A stretch of DNA of 64,000 bases from Novosphingobium taihuense (GTDB lineage: Bacteria > Pseudomonadota > Alphaproteobacteria > Sphingomonadales > Sphingomonadaceae): assembly GCF_007830315.1 (NCBI RefSeq), contig NZ_VLKJ01000001.1, forward strand, positions 496,001 to 560,000, in the 5' to 3' direction. This document shows positions 42,646 through 51,591 of the stretch, one piece after another. Positions within the stretch are counted from its first letter, which is position 1, and each line of letters starts with the position of its first letter. The translations under genes and the position numbers were made by a program. Under the pieces are notes generated by a model. That model ran no database searches and was not told the origin of the DNA. It was given only the letters and a program-made list of their open reading frames with translations.

Positions 42646-44427
42646 TTATCCTTTGGTTTGTTCAACAACGCGGATGTTGAGCTCGCGAAGCTGCTTGAGT
42701 GCCGCCGGAGACGGTGCGCCCATCAGCAGGTCTTCAGCGCGCTGGTTCATCGGGAACAGCGTGATTTCGCGCAGATTCTGTGCACCGCAGATCAGCATGA
42801 CAACACGGTCGACACCCGCGGCCATGCCACCGTGTGGCGGTGCGCCATACTGGAATGCGCGATAGAGGCCGCCAAAACGTTCTTCGACATCTTCCTTGGA
42901 AAGGCCAACGATCTCGAAAGCCTTGACCATCGTTTCAGGCGATTGGTTGCGGATTGATCCCGATGCGATCTCGTAGCCGTTGCAGACCAGATCGTACTGG
43001 TAGGCATTGATCGTCAGTGGGTCCTGCGTATTCAGCGCTTCCAGCCCACCCTGCGGCATCGAGAAGGGGTTGTGGCTGAACTCGACCTTCTTGTTCTCCT
43101 CGTCCCATTCGTAGAACGGGAAGTCGACGATCCAGCACAGCTCGAAGCGGTCCTTGTCGATCAGGCCCAGCTGGTCGGCAACGCGGGTGCGTGCAGCGCC
43201 TGCAAGCTTGGCAGCCTGTTCGGCCTTGCCAGCTGCAAAGAAGCAGCCGTCATCCGGACCGAGGCCCAGCTTGTCGAACAGCGCGGCCATCTTTTCGGGC
43301 CCGTGGTTCTTGGCAATCGGGCCGCCGAACTCGCCGCCCTTGCGGGTGACGTAGCCAAGGCCAGCGTGGCCTTCGGCGCGCGCCCAATCATTCATCTCGT
43401 CGAAGAACTTGCGGCTCTTGTCCGCCGTGTTCGGTGCCGGGATCAGGCGCACGACGCCACCGGTGCCGACGATCTTCTCGAACAGGCCGAAGCCCGACTG
43501 GGTAAACTCTTCCGAGACATCGGAGATGATGATCGGGTTGCGCAGGTCGGGCTTGTCCGAGCCATACTTGAGCATCGCTTCAGCATAGGGGATGCGCGGA
43601 AAACTGCCGGTAGGCGTCACCTTGCGGCCATTGGCGAAGGCTTCGAACACACCGCCGATCACTGGCTCCATGGTCTCCCAGACTTCTTCCTGGGTGACGA
43701 AGCTCATCTCGAGGTCGAGCTGGTAGAACTCACCCGGCAGGCGGTCTGCGCGCGGGTCCTCGTCGCGGAAGCAGGGCGCGATCTGGAAGTAACGGTCGAA
43801 GCCCGCCACCATCAGCAGCTGCTTGTACTGCTGCGGTGCCTGCGGAAGCGCGTAGAACTTGCCCGGATGAATCCGGCTCGGCACCAGAAAGTCGCGCGCG
43901 CCTTCGGGGCTGGAAGCGGTCAGGATCGGCGTCGAATACTCGGTAAAGCCTGCTGCTTCCATGCGGCGGCGCATGTCCGAGATGACCTTGGTGCGCGTGA
44001 CGATGTTAGCGTGGAGCGTCTCGCGGCGCAGGTCGAGGAAGCGATAGCGCAGGCGGATGTCTTCAGGATACTCCTGCTCGCCAGCCACCGGCATCGGCAG
44101 CTCTTCGGCGGCGGAAAGCACCGTCGCGCCGCGCGCGTAGACTTCGATCTCACCAGTCGAGAGGTTGGCGTTGATCGTGCCTTCCGAACGAGCCTTCACG
44201 TTGCCGTCGATCGTCACAACCGACTCCACTCGCAGCGCCTCAAGGATCGGCAGCGCGGGGCTGTCCACGTCCGCGACGATCTGGGTCATGCCGTAATGAT
44301 CGCGCAGGTCGACGAAGAGCACGCCGCCATGATCGCGCTTGCGGTGCACCCAGCCCGAAAGACGGACGGTCTGCCCGACATCACCGCGCGAGAGGGCGCC
44401 GCAGGTATGGGAACGATAAAGGTGCAT
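42646..44427 (-). CDS. aspS: Aspartyl-tRNA synthetase
   Basis: This 593-residue class II synthetase charges tRNA with aspartate. It has an N-terminal OB-fold anticodon domain ([20 protein letters not shown]), followed by motif 2 around [23 protein letters not shown] insert domain and motif 3 ([20 protein letters not shown]) complete it. I start at the ATG 44427 ([13 protein letters not shown]); the extension to 44496 is not family-like. Whether it also charges tRNA-Asn depends on gatCAB, which is not in the window. It is divergent from rnd. Confidence 0.95.
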   Translation of the reverse strand: MHLYRSHTCGALSRGDVGQTVRLSGWVHRKRDHGGVLFVDLRDHYGMTQIVADVDSPALPILEALRVESVVTIDGNVKARSEGTINANLSTGEIEVYARGATVLSAAEELPMPVAGEQEYPEDIRLRYRFLDLRRETLHANIVTRTKVISDMRRRMEAAGFTEYSTPILTASSPEGARDFLVPSRIHPGKFYALPQAPQQYKQLLMVAGFDRYFQIAPCFRDEDPRADRLPGEFYQLDLEMSFVTQEEVWETMEPVIGGVFEAFANGRKVTPTGSFPRIPYAEAMLKYGSDKPDLRNPIIISDVSEEFTQSGFGLFEKIVGTGGVVRLIPAPNTADKSRKFFDEMNDWARAEGHAGLGYVTRKGGEFGGPIAKNHGPEKMAALFDKLGLGPDDGCFFAAGKAEQAAKLAGAARTRVADQLGLIDKDRFELCWIVDFPFYEWDEENKKVEFSHNPFSMPQGGLEALNTQDPLTINAYQYDLVCNGYEIASGSIRNQSPETMVKAFEIVGLSKEDVEERFGGLYRAFQYGAPPHGGMAAGVDRVVMLICGAQNLREITLFPMNQRAEDLLMGAPSPAALKQLRELNIRVVEQTKG

Positions 44428-44566
44428 CGAAACTCTTTCCAATCGGTCTGCAATCGGGCAGGGGGAATGGGCGGCTAACAGGCGATGGCCGCGCATTTGT
44501 CAAGCCGCGCTCCCTGACGGGAGCACCACCGGGCCGCCCATTGGGCGCGCCATACAGAAAAGACCG

Positions 44567-45784
44567 ATGAAGATACATCCCCTGATCACGACGACCGATG
44601 CTCTGGCCGATCTGTGCGAGCGTCTGGCCAAGGCCGATTTCATCACGGTCGACACCGAATTCATGCGCGAGAACACTTATTGGCCGGAACTCTGCCTGGT
44701 GCAGATCGCGGACGACAAGGAAGCCGCCGCGATCGACCCGATGGCGCCCGGCATCGACCTCAAGCCTCTGCTCGACCTGATGTGCGAGAATGAGGACGTG
44801 CTGAAGGTCTTCCACGCGGGCGGACAGGACGTGGAGATCATCTACAACCTGACCGGCAAGACCCCACATCCGATCTTCGACACGCAGATCGCGATGATGG
44901 CCGTCAGCCAGTCCGAACAGATCGGCTATTCGAACCTTGTCGAATCGTGGCTCGGCCTGTCGATCGACAAGGGCGCGCGCTTTACCGACTGGTCGCGCCG
45001 CCCGCTGACCGAGCGGCAGATCGAATACGCCATCGGCGACGTCACCCACCTCTCCAAGATCTTCCCCAAGCTGTTGAAGCGCCTGATCAAGACCGGCCGC
45101 GGCGAATGGCTCGACATCGAGATGGAGAAGCTGGCCGATCCGGAAAACTACCGGACCGACATGGAAACCGCGTGGCAGAAGATCCGCGCGCCCAGCCGCA
45201 ATCCTGCAGTGCTCGGCCGCCTCAAATCGCTGGCCGCATGGCGCGAGCGTGAGGCGATGGACAAGAACATCCCCCGCGGCCGCATCATGCGCGATGAAAC
45301 TCTGGCCGACATCGCCAGCCATCCTCCGCGTGACCAGCACGATCTGGCCAAGGTTCGCGGCCTCTCCACTGGCTGGAAGGACAACGACATCGGCCGCCGC
45401 CTGATGCAGACGCTGGCGGATTCAAAGCCGCTGACCGAAGCCGAAATGCCGCCCAAGACGCCGCGTGGCGCTCCGCTGGGCAAGGAAGGCGCGCTGGTAG
45501 CGGACTTGCTCAAGCTGCTGCTCAAGATTCGCAGCCGCGAGATCGACATCGCCGCCCGCCTGCTCGCCCGCACCGACGATCTGGAACTGCTGGCCGCCGG
45601 ACAGCGTAAGAACCTGCCCATCCTCGAAGGCTGGCGCTTCGAACAATTCGGTCGCGATGCGCTGGAACTCGTCGAGGGCAAGCTCGCCTTCGCGGTGGTC
45701 AACGGCAAGCTGAAGATGGCGCACATCGACGATATCGGCGGTTCTTCAGCAGAGCCGGAAATTGTCGTCCACGTGGATGAATAA
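44567..45784 (+). CDS. rnd: Ribonuclease D
   Basis: This 405-residue DEDD-family 3'-5' exoribonuclease trims tRNA precursors. The exonuclease motifs are ITVDTEFMRENTYWP (Asp, Glu), VFHAGGQDVEIIY (Asp) and QIEYAIGDVTHL (Tyr, Asp). An HRDC domain follows near residues 210-290. A longer C-terminal part (to about 400) holds the second helical domain. oxyR starts 7 bases after the stop, so the two probably share a transcript. Confidence 0.94.
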   Translation: MKIHPLITTTDALADLCERLAKADFITVDTEFMRENTYWPELCLVQIADDKEAAAIDPMAPGIDLKPLLDLMCENEDVLKVFHAGGQDVEIIYNLTGKTPHPIFDTQIAMMAVSQSEQIGYSNLVESWLGLSIDKGARFTDWSRRPLTERQIEYAIGDVTHLSKIFPKLLKRLIKTGRGEWLDIEMEKLADPENYRTDMETAWQKIRAPSRNPAVLGRLKSLAAWREREAMDKNIPRGRIMRDETLADIASHPPRDQHDLAKVRGLSTGWKDNDIGRRLMQTLADSKPLTEAEMPPKTPRGAPLGKEGALVADLLKLLLKIRSREIDIAARLLARTDDLELLAAGQRKNLPILEGWRFEQFGRDALELVEGKLAFAVVNGKLKMAHIDDIGGSSAEPEIVVHVDE

Positions 45785-45790
45785 GCAAAC

Positions 45791-46687
45791 ATGAGCACGT
45801 ACCTGCCCACGCTCAAGCAGCTGCAATATCTCGTTGCCTTGCACGAGCATGGGCACTTCGGACGCGCAGCAGATTCCTGCTTCGTCTCGCAGTCGACGCT
45901 TTCGGCGGGCCTGCGCGAACTCGAGTCGCTGCTGGGCGTAACCCTTGTGGAGCGCACGCGCCGCGTCGTCCGCTTCACCCCGCTGGGCAATCAAGTCGTC
46001 GCCAAGGCACACCGACTGCTGCGAGAGGCAGAAGAGCTGTCCGAACTCGTCCAGAGCCACGGCGCGCCGCTGGCAGGCGAGCTGCGGATGAGCGTGATCC
46101 CGACCATCGCACCATTCTTGCTGCCTCGCATCCTGCCGCGCCTTCGCAAGGAGCGTCCACAACTGAAGCTGTTCCTCCGAGAGGAACCCAGCGCCGCCGC
46201 GATCGAATCGCTGCATCATGGCCGCGCTGATTGCGTTCTGCTCGCCCTCCCTTACGCCACCGGCGAGGTAGAGAGCGAAATCCTGTTCAAGGACGAACTG
46301 CTCGTCGCCTTCCCCAAGGACGATCCACGCGATCCGCCACTTTCGATCACCGCGGAAATGATCGACGAGAACCGGCTGTTGCTGCTCGAAGACGGCCACT
46401 GCCTCAAGGAACACGCGCTCGCCGCCTGCAACCGCCCGGAAATGCGCGCCAGCGCCACGATGATCGGCACGAGCCTGCACACACTGGTGCAGATGGTCGA
46501 CAACGGCTTGGGACTCACGATGCTGCCACAGATGGCGATCGACGCCGGCATCCTCAACGACACCCAGATCGTCGCACGCCCGCTGAAAGCCGACCACGCC
46601 TGGCGCGACATCGCCCTCGTCTGGCGCCGCAACAGCCCACGCGCGGAGGAGTTCCGGATGCTGGCGCAGGAGTTGCGGGCGGGTTGA
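45791..46687 (+). CDS. oxyR: Hydrogen peroxide-sensing LysR regulator OxyR
   Basis: This 298-residue LysR protein has an N-terminal winged helix-turn-helix (FGRAADSCFVSQSTLSAGLR). Its regulatory domain contains LLLEDGHCLKEHALAAC. Cys204 and Cys213 match the spacing of the two OxyR cysteines that form a disulfide with peroxide, so the OxyR name is well supported. It would activate catalase and peroxidase genes, none of which are adjacent. Oxidative stress control is useful in a cell making pigments in air. The gene is 7 bases downstream of rnd. Confidence 0.9.
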   Translation: MSTYLPTLKQLQYLVALHEHGHFGRAADSCFVSQSTLSAGLRELESLLGVTLVERTRRVVRFTPLGNQVVAKAHRLLREAEELSELVQSHGAPLAGELRMSVIPTIAPFLLPRILPRLRKERPQLKLFLREEPSAAAIESLHHGRADCVLLALPYATGEVESEILFKDELLVAFPKDDPRDPPLSITAEMIDENRLLLLEDGHCLKEHALAACNRPEMRASATMIGTSLHTLVQMVDNGLGLTMLPQMAIDAGILNDTQIVARPLKADHAWRDIALVWRRNSPRAEEFRMLAQELRAG

Positions 46688-46703
46688 TTGGCTTCCGCCG
46701 CGA

Positions 46704-47309
46704 TCAATCCATATGCTTGAGGCCGACCCGCAGGTAGTCCCAGCCGGTGATGACGGTCAGCACCGCTGCCGCCCACAGGGTGGTCAGGCCCACGGTATGC
46801 GGTAAGTTCACCGTGAACCCGCCGATAGTAATCAGCCATTCCGGTAGCGCCTGCCCCAGGATCAGTGCGCCAAGGCAGATCATCTGGAACGTGGTTTTCC
46901 ATTTGGCCAGACGGCTTACCGGCACCGAAACCTGAATGCCGCCCAGAAACTCGCGCAGGCCCGAGACCGCGATCTCACGCAGCAGGATCACAAGCCCTGC
47001 GATCACGTGCATGTCACCCACATAGGGGCCACGCAAAATGCCTTGTGCCGTCAGCACGAGGATCACGGCGGCGACCATGATTTTGTCGGCAATCGGATCG
47101 AGGAAAATGCCAAGCTTGCTGACCGCCCCCTGCGCCCGGGCAAGGTAGCCGTCGAAATAGTCGGTCACGCCCATCAGGCAGTAGACGCCGAAAGCGAGCC
47201 CATAGCCAAGACGCCATTCCGGCCACCACAGCAATGCTGCCAGAAGAGGAACGGTCACGATCCGTGACAGCGTAAGCAGGTTGGGCAGCGTCAGCATCGA
47301 GTCAGCCAT
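46704..47309 (-). CDS. pgsA: CDP-diacylglycerol-glycerol-3-phosphate 3-phosphatidyltransferase
   Basis: This 201-residue membrane enzyme makes phosphatidylglycerol phosphate. The CDP-alcohol phosphotransferase motif DGxxAR-x8-GxxxDxxxD is complete in DYFDGYLARAQGAVSKLG followed by IFLDPIADK. NLLTLSRIVTVPLLAAL is the usual N-terminal helix. I choose the ATG at 47309 (MADSMLTLPNLL). It is divergent from the LplT-like gene. Confidence 0.94.
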   Translation of the reverse strand: MADSMLTLPNLLTLSRIVTVPLLAALLWWPEWRLGYGLAFGVYCLMGVTDYFDGYLARAQGAVSKLGIFLDPIADKIMVAAVILVLTAQGILRGPYVGDMHVIAGLVILLREIAVSGLREFLGGIQVSVPVSRLAKWKTTFQMICLGALILGQALPEWLITIGGFTVNLPHTVGLTTLWAAAVLTVITGWDYLRVGLKHMD

Positions 47310-47373
47310 AACGCCGGAATGCGACAAACGGAATCGCAACATTCGGCGTCTACCGCTTCTCCCACCGAAATGC

Positions 47374-47414
47374 TCTTGCCCGCGTGCCTCATCGGGCTAA
47401 GGGTGCGGGCAAGA
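47374..47414. repeat. Inverted repeat in the leader of the LplT-like gene
   Basis: TCTTGCCCGC (47374-47383) is matched exactly by GCGGGCAAGA (47405-47414), 10 base pairs, around 21 bases that can themselves pair weakly (CC with GG). It lies 22 bases before the transporter start and could be an operator or a leader hairpin. Confidence 0.45.
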
Positions 47415-47436
47415 ACAGATGCTGGCAAGAAGGTAA

Positions 47437-48753
47437 ATGACAACATCGACGCATCTGGTGCGCACGCGCCGCTTCCTGCCGCTGTTCGTCACCCAGCTTT
47501 TGGGAGCATTCAACGACAATCTCTACAAGAACGCGATGGTCCTGTACGTCGTGTACAGCGTCTATAATTCCGAAGCGGCCGAAGCGCGCTTCTCGGCTAT
47601 TGCCTCCGGCCTGTTCATCCTGCCGTTCTTCCTGCTGTCCGCGCTTGCCGGTCAACTGGCCGACATGCGCGACAAGGCTCGCATCATCCGCATCGTCAAG
47701 GCTTGCGAGATAGCGATCATGCTGGTGGGCGGCGCCGGGCTCGTGCTGGCGTGGCTCGGCATGGAAGTCGAGGCGATCGCCATCCCGCTGATGCTGGCCG
47801 CCCTGCTGGCGATGGGCGTGCATTCAACCTTCTTCGGCCCGATCAAGTACGCGATTCTGCCGCAACATCTGCACGAGGGCGAGGTGCTAGCCGGCACCGG
47901 ACTGGTCGAGGCAGGCACCTATATTGCAATCCTCGCAGGAACGATCCTCGCAGGCTGGATTCCGGTCGAAGTCGCCGCTGGCGGCGTCGTGGTGACAGCG
48001 CTGATCGGCTATTTTTCGGGTCGGCAGGTCCCTCCTGCCCCGCCGCTGGTCGAAGCGCAGAAGATCGATTTCAACGTCCTCACCTCCTCCTGGCGACTTA
48101 TCCGCAACACCACGCGGCATAGGCAAGTGTTCATGGCGATCGTGGCGATCAGCTTCTTCTGGACGGTGGGAACGGTCCTGTTCATCCAGTTCCCGCCGCT
48201 TGCCAAGAACGTGCTTTCGGCGAGCAAGGAAGTGGCAAGCCTGTTCCTCGTGATGTTCTCTGTCGGCATCGCGATCGGCTCGATGTCGATAAATGCGCTG
48301 CTGAAGGGAACCGTATCGGCCCGCTATTCGCCCGCTTCGGTCATCGTCATGGGCCTGTTCATCGCCGCCTTCCATCAGGTCTGCGATGCATGGGCGATTC
48401 ATCCTGACATGCCCCTGATGGACGTCCCCACCTTCCTCGCCCAGCCGCTCGCAGTGCCGTTGCTGCTGTGCCTGCTGGGAATTGCTATCGCGGGCGGCAT
48501 GTTCGTTGTGCCGCTCTATGCCTTTCTCACCACAGTCGTCGACAAGTCGGAAACCGCGCGGACGATCGCTGCCAACAACATCGTCAATTCTGGAGCGATG
48601 GTTGTCGGCTCGCTGTTGGCAGTGGGGCTAAGCGCACTGGGCGTGGCAATCGTCGACCAGCTTCTTCTGGGCGCGGCGATGTGCCTGATCTCGGCGTGGC
48701 TCGGCTACCTGCTCTACAAGGCGGAACGCGCAGCAGCTGCCGGATCGGCTTAA
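47437..48753 (+). CDS. Lysophospholipid transporter LplT-like MFS protein
   Basis: This 438-residue, 12-helix MFS protein begins with FLPLFVTQLLGAFNDNLYKN. That is the hallmark of LplT and of the transporter half of Aas-type fused acyltransferases. THSTFFGPIKYAILPQHL-like VHSTFFGPIKYAILPQHLHE and GEVLAGTGLVEAGTYIAILA are also typical. LplT flips lysophospholipids inward for re-acylation. The acyltransferase partner is not adjacent here. The stop overlaps the next gene's stop on the other strand (TTAA). Confidence 0.88.
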   Translation: MTTSTHLVRTRRFLPLFVTQLLGAFNDNLYKNAMVLYVVYSVYNSEAAEARFSAIASGLFILPFFLLSALAGQLADMRDKARIIRIVKACEIAIMLVGGAGLVLAWLGMEVEAIAIPLMLAALLAMGVHSTFFGPIKYAILPQHLHEGEVLAGTGLVEAGTYIAILAGTILAGWIPVEVAAGGVVVTALIGYFSGRQVPPAPPLVEAQKIDFNVLTSSWRLIRNTTRHRQVFMAIVAISFFWTVGTVLFIQFPPLAKNVLSASKEVASLFLVMFSVGIAIGSMSINALLKGTVSARYSPASVIVMGLFIAAFHQVCDAWAIHPDMPLMDVPTFLAQPLAVPLLLCLLGIAIAGGMFVVPLYAFLTTVVDKSETARTIAANNIVNSGAMVVGSLLAVGLSALGVAIVDQLLLGAAMCLISAWLGYLLYKAERAAAAGSA

Positions 48754-49007
48754 GCGATGAACACCATGATCGCGAGGAAGCAGGCGCAATAGGCGATCAG
48801 GAAATCGCGCAGATCCTGCATCGAGATCCGCTTGAGATCGACCGGCTCCGATCGAATTTCCGCCTCGCGCAGCATGGTCTCTGCCCGTTTCATCGCTGCC
48901 ACGACCTCGGGCTCATATCTCGGAAGTTCGCGCAGCACGTGACGCGGCAGCGAAGCCCTGAACGGGTGGCGGGACGATCCGAAGGTGGTGGCGGAAGAAG
49001 TGCTCAT
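48750..49007 (-). CDS. Small membrane-anchored protein, function unknown
   Basis: This 85-residue protein has a basic N-terminal half (RHPFRASLPRHVLRELPRYE) and an amphipathic segment (VVAAMKRAETMLREAEIRSE). The C-terminus is hydrophobic (RDFLIAYCACFLAIMVFIA) and ends the protein, like a tail anchor. I do not recognise a family. The regular helix design and separate start at 49007 support a gene. It shares its last bases with the LplT-like gene in tail-to-tail arrangement. Confidence 0.65.
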   Translation of the reverse strand: MSTSSATTFGSSRHPFRASLPRHVLRELPRYEPEVVAAMKRAETMLREAEIRSEPVDLKRISMQDLRDFLIAYCACFLAIMVFIA

Positions 49008-49095
49008 GACCCGAGCTTAACGATTTATTCACCATTCGGTATCCCGCTGCCATGACATTTTCCATGCCGTTCCTGTTCGGGACAAATGGCGACGC

Positions 49096-49126
49096 AAAGG
49101 AAAAGGCCGCCCTTGCGGACGGCCTT
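49096..49126 (-). terminator. Terminator of the csbD-like gene
   Basis: On the minus strand AAGGCCG (49126-49120) and CGGCCTT (49109-49103) pair around 10 bases, followed by TTCCTTT. It lies 41 bases past the stop of the csbD-like gene. Confidence 0.7.
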
Positions 49127-49166
49127 CCTGTGACCGGCTTGCCGGTCAAAATCGTACGTTTGAGGC

Positions 49167-49349
49167 TCAGACGTCGTCGCCCAGAGCGCCCTTCACCTTG
49201 CCAGCAACCTGCTGGGCTTCACCCTTGCGTTCCTGGGCAACACCTTCGCCATGCAGGCGGGCGTTGTCTGTGGCCTTGCCGATGGCCTGCTTGGTGTTGC
49301 CAATAGCTTCGTTGGCGAGGCCCTTGGCCTTGTCGGTCAGTTCACCCAT
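49167..49349 (-). CDS. CsbD-family stress protein
   Basis: This 60-residue hydrophilic helical protein starts MGELTDKAKGLANEAIGNTK and contains GKVKGALGDDV at its end. This is the CsbD pattern of KAKGxxxxAxG repeats. CsbD-like proteins are abundant in stationary phase or general stress; their molecular role is not settled. AAAGGAG lies 8 bases before the ATG, so expression can be high. Confidence 0.93.
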   Translation of the reverse strand: MGELTDKAKGLANEAIGNTKQAIGKATDNARLHGEGVAQERKGEAQQVAGKVKGALGDDV

Positions 49350-49430
49350 GACAAATCTCCTTTAATAATCAGCAGATTGCGCTGCTGCATCGTCGGAGAT
49401 TACTACGCTTTGTCACGGGTGAAGTTCCCG

Positions 49431-49874
49431 TCAAAGCGCGCCTGACATCTTCAGGATCAGCGCCCACTCGTCCGGTCGCACAGCCCCCACGGACAGTCGC
49501 GAAAGACGGATCAAGTCCATCTCCTGCAGTTCAGGCGTCGCCTTGATCTGCTTGAGCGTGACGGTCTGCGGCAGTTTCTGGACCGGCTTCACCTTCACCG
49601 CCGCCCACTTGCCTTCAGGGTCGGTGGGATCGGTCAGTCCGCCCTGGCTGATCACGATCACGCCGACCACTTCGATGCCAATGTTGGAGTGATAGAAGAA
49701 CGCTAGGTCGCCTGCCTGCATCGTTCGCAGATTGCGCGCAGCCAGATGATTGCGCACGCCGTCCCACGTCCCCTCACCCTCGGCGACAAGATCGTCCCAG
49801 CCATAGACGTCCGGTTCCGACTTCATCAGCCAGAGATTGCGGCCAGCCGTGTCGGCAATGTTGATTTTGGTCAT
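49431..49874 (-). CDS. EVE-domain protein
   Basis: This 147-residue protein is a single EVE domain, related to thymocyte nuclear protein 1 and to PUA/YTH folds. NLWLMKSEPDVYGWDDL is the family start. GTWDGVRNHLAARNLRTMQAGD and FFYHSNIGIEVVGVIVI follow. EVE domains are thought to bind modified bases in nucleic acids. I start at the ATG 49874; a longer reading overlaps the divergent oxygenase promoter. It is divergent from the IPNS-like gene with a 64-base gap. Confidence 0.92.
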   Translation of the reverse strand: MTKINIADTAGRNLWLMKSEPDVYGWDDLVAEGEGTWDGVRNHLAARNLRTMQAGDLAFFYHSNIGIEVVGVIVISQGGLTDPTDPEGKWAAVKVKPVQKLPQTVTLKQIKATPELQEMDLIRLSRLSVGAVRPDEWALILKMSGAL

Positions 49875-49938
49875 GAAACCCCATGCGAATCCCGTTACAG
49901 GCGGTTTCCATAGCGACAAATCTGCGAACTGGAACACC

Positions 49939-50877
49939 ATGCCTCTGCAAACCCTGCCGGTGATCTCGCTCGAGAGCGAGCCTGCCGCCCTGTCCCGCGA
50001 GCTTGGCGAGAGCTTCAGCACCTTCGGCTTCGCCATGGTGCGCGATCACGGCATCGATGCCGACCTGATCGCCCAAGCGTGGAAGCTCACCGCCGAGTTC
50101 TTCGCCCTGCCCGATGCCGAAAAGCGCAGCTACTTCGTCGAGGGGCTGGGCGGCGCACGCGGCTACACTCCCTTCGGCACCGAAATCGCCAAGGGAGCCA
50201 AGCTCCATGATCTCAAGGAGTTCTGGCATGTCGGCCGCGACCTGCCGTCCGATCATCCTCTGGCGGCCATGTCGATGTTTCCCAACGTCTGGCCCTCGCG
50301 TCCCGAAGGATTTCGCGAAACGTTCGAGGCGCTCTATGCCGAGTTCGACCGCGTTGGTGCCCGCATCCTATCCCGCATCGCCGTGTGGCTGGGTCTGGGG
50401 GAGACCTGGTTCGATCCTGCGATTGAGGATGGCAACTCGGTCATGCGGCTGTTGCATTATCCCCCGGTGCCCGATGCGGAAAGCGGCGCCATCCGGGCCG
50501 GGGCGCACGAAGACATCAACCTCATCACCCTGCTTCTCGGGGCGGAAGAGGCAGGCCTCGAACTGCTGACCCGCGAAGGCAGATGGATCGGCGTCTCACC
50601 GCCCGAAGGTGCACTGGTCGTCAACATCGGCGACATGCTGCAGCGCCTGACAAACCACGTACTTCCTTCCACTACCCACCGCGTGCGCAACCCGGAAGGC
50701 GAGCGGGCGAAGTTCAGCCGCTATTCGATGCCGTTCTTCCTCCACCTGCGCAGCGACTTCCCGTTCGTGACCCTGCCACAATGCATCACCGCCGAGAATC
50801 CGGACCGCTACCCCGTCTCGATCACTGCGGACGACTACCTGCAGGAGCGGCTGCGCGAGATCGGGTTGAAGAAATAA
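49939..50877 (+). CDS. Isopenicillin N synthase-like 2-oxoglutarate/Fe(II) oxygenase
   Basis: This 312-residue protein has the plant-type DIOX_N domain (FGFAMVRDHGIDADLIAQAW) and the 2OG-FeII domain. The iron ligands are His and Asp in AGAHEDINLITLLLG and His in LPSTTHRVRNP. The co-substrate Arg and Ser are in FSRYSMPFFLH. EFWHVGRDLP is typical of the bacterial IPNS-like group. The substrate is not known; clear isopenicillin synthesis genes are absent, so antibiotic synthesis is unlikely. I take the ATG at 49939; longer frames overlap the EVE gene start. Confidence 0.9.
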   Translation: MPLQTLPVISLESEPAALSRELGESFSTFGFAMVRDHGIDADLIAQAWKLTAEFFALPDAEKRSYFVEGLGGARGYTPFGTEIAKGAKLHDLKEFWHVGRDLPSDHPLAAMSMFPNVWPSRPEGFRETFEALYAEFDRVGARILSRIAVWLGLGETWFDPAIEDGNSVMRLLHYPPVPDAESGAIRAGAHEDINLITLLLGAEEAGLELLTREGRWIGVSPPEGALVVNIGDMLQRLTNHVLPSTTHRVRNPEGERAKFSRYSMPFFLHLRSDFPFVTLPQCITAENPDRYPVSITADDYLQERLREIGLKK

Positions 50878-50883
50878 GCGGCT

Positions 50884-51591
50884 TCAACCCGCAGGCCGCT
50901 CCACCGGCACGACGTTGTACTTCCGCACCTCGTCCTGACTCAGGCAGTAGCGGGTCGAAGGGTTCTCCTTCGTCGCCACGGCCTGCTGTTTGTACATGAC
51001 CTCGGTCAGTAGCTTGCGGCTGATGCCCATGCGGATGAGGAAGTCGTTGTCCTCGCTCGCCAGCAAGGCGCTTGCCTGCTCGATCTCGCCGATGAGGCGC
51101 GTCGTCTCCTCGGTGCCTTCGTCAACCGAAATCTCGATGACGTCGCGGTCGCCGGTGTGGGTGAACATGTGGACCATGAACATCCCGCCGGGTTCCACGA
51201 AACGCCGGTCGCCGCCCATGAACACGAAGTTGCACGCAGAAAAGCAGGTCCAGCCCGCAGGAATGCGCGTGACCATGCCGGGGTAAGAGCGAATCACTTT
51301 CCCCGCGCGATTGCCCGCCTCGGCGTCGCCCCCGCGCGATCTGAGCCAGATTTCCTCGATCCGCTCGTCAGCATCGATCGCCGCCTTCAACCGCTCGGGC
51401 AGGCGCGAATCGATGATACCGTCGGCGATCAGCACCCGCTTGCCGCCCTTGTCGGCAGGAGTAAGCGTCATCGCCTTCGCCACACCCCAATCAGGCTTTT
51501 CTGGACATGTCGGATTCTTGGCATCCACGACCATGGGCTTCGTTGCCCCGGTTGCAAAAAGCAGCGCCAGAACCGGCAATAGTCTCCGCAT
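50884..51591 (-). CDS. Exported ClpP-fold protein (COG3904-like)
   Basis: This 235-residue protein has a signal peptide (LPVLALLFATGATK). Its ClpP/crotonase-like domain has a glycine loop in EIWLRSRGGDAEAGNRAG, a possible nucleophile Ser118 in WTCFSACNFVFMGGDRR, and a possible base His141 in GGMFMVHMF. Such COG3904 proteins are predicted periplasmic proteins of unknown substrate. Cys116 and Cys120 flank the serine and could form a disulfide. The start overlaps the stop of the upstream Ser/Gly-rich gene (TGATG), so the two are coupled. Confidence 0.82.
   Translation of the reverse strand: MRRLLPVLALLFATGATKPMVVDAKNPTCPEKPDWGVAKAMTLTPADKGGKRVLIADGIIDSRLPERLKAAIDADERIEEIWLRSRGGDAEAGNRAGKVIRSYPGMVTRIPAGWTCFSACNFVFMGGDRRFVEPGGMFMVHMFTHTGDRDVIEISVDEGTEETTRLIGEIEQASALLASEDNDFLIRMGISRKLLTEVMYKQQAVATKENPSTRYCLSQDEVRKYNVVPVERPAG

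Noticed and set aside
49939..50877. Beta-lactam biosynthesis suggested by the isopenicillin N synthase-like gene
   Set aside because: The gene stands alone without ACV synthetase or related genes; such IPNS-like oxygenases are common in bacteria with other or unknown roles.
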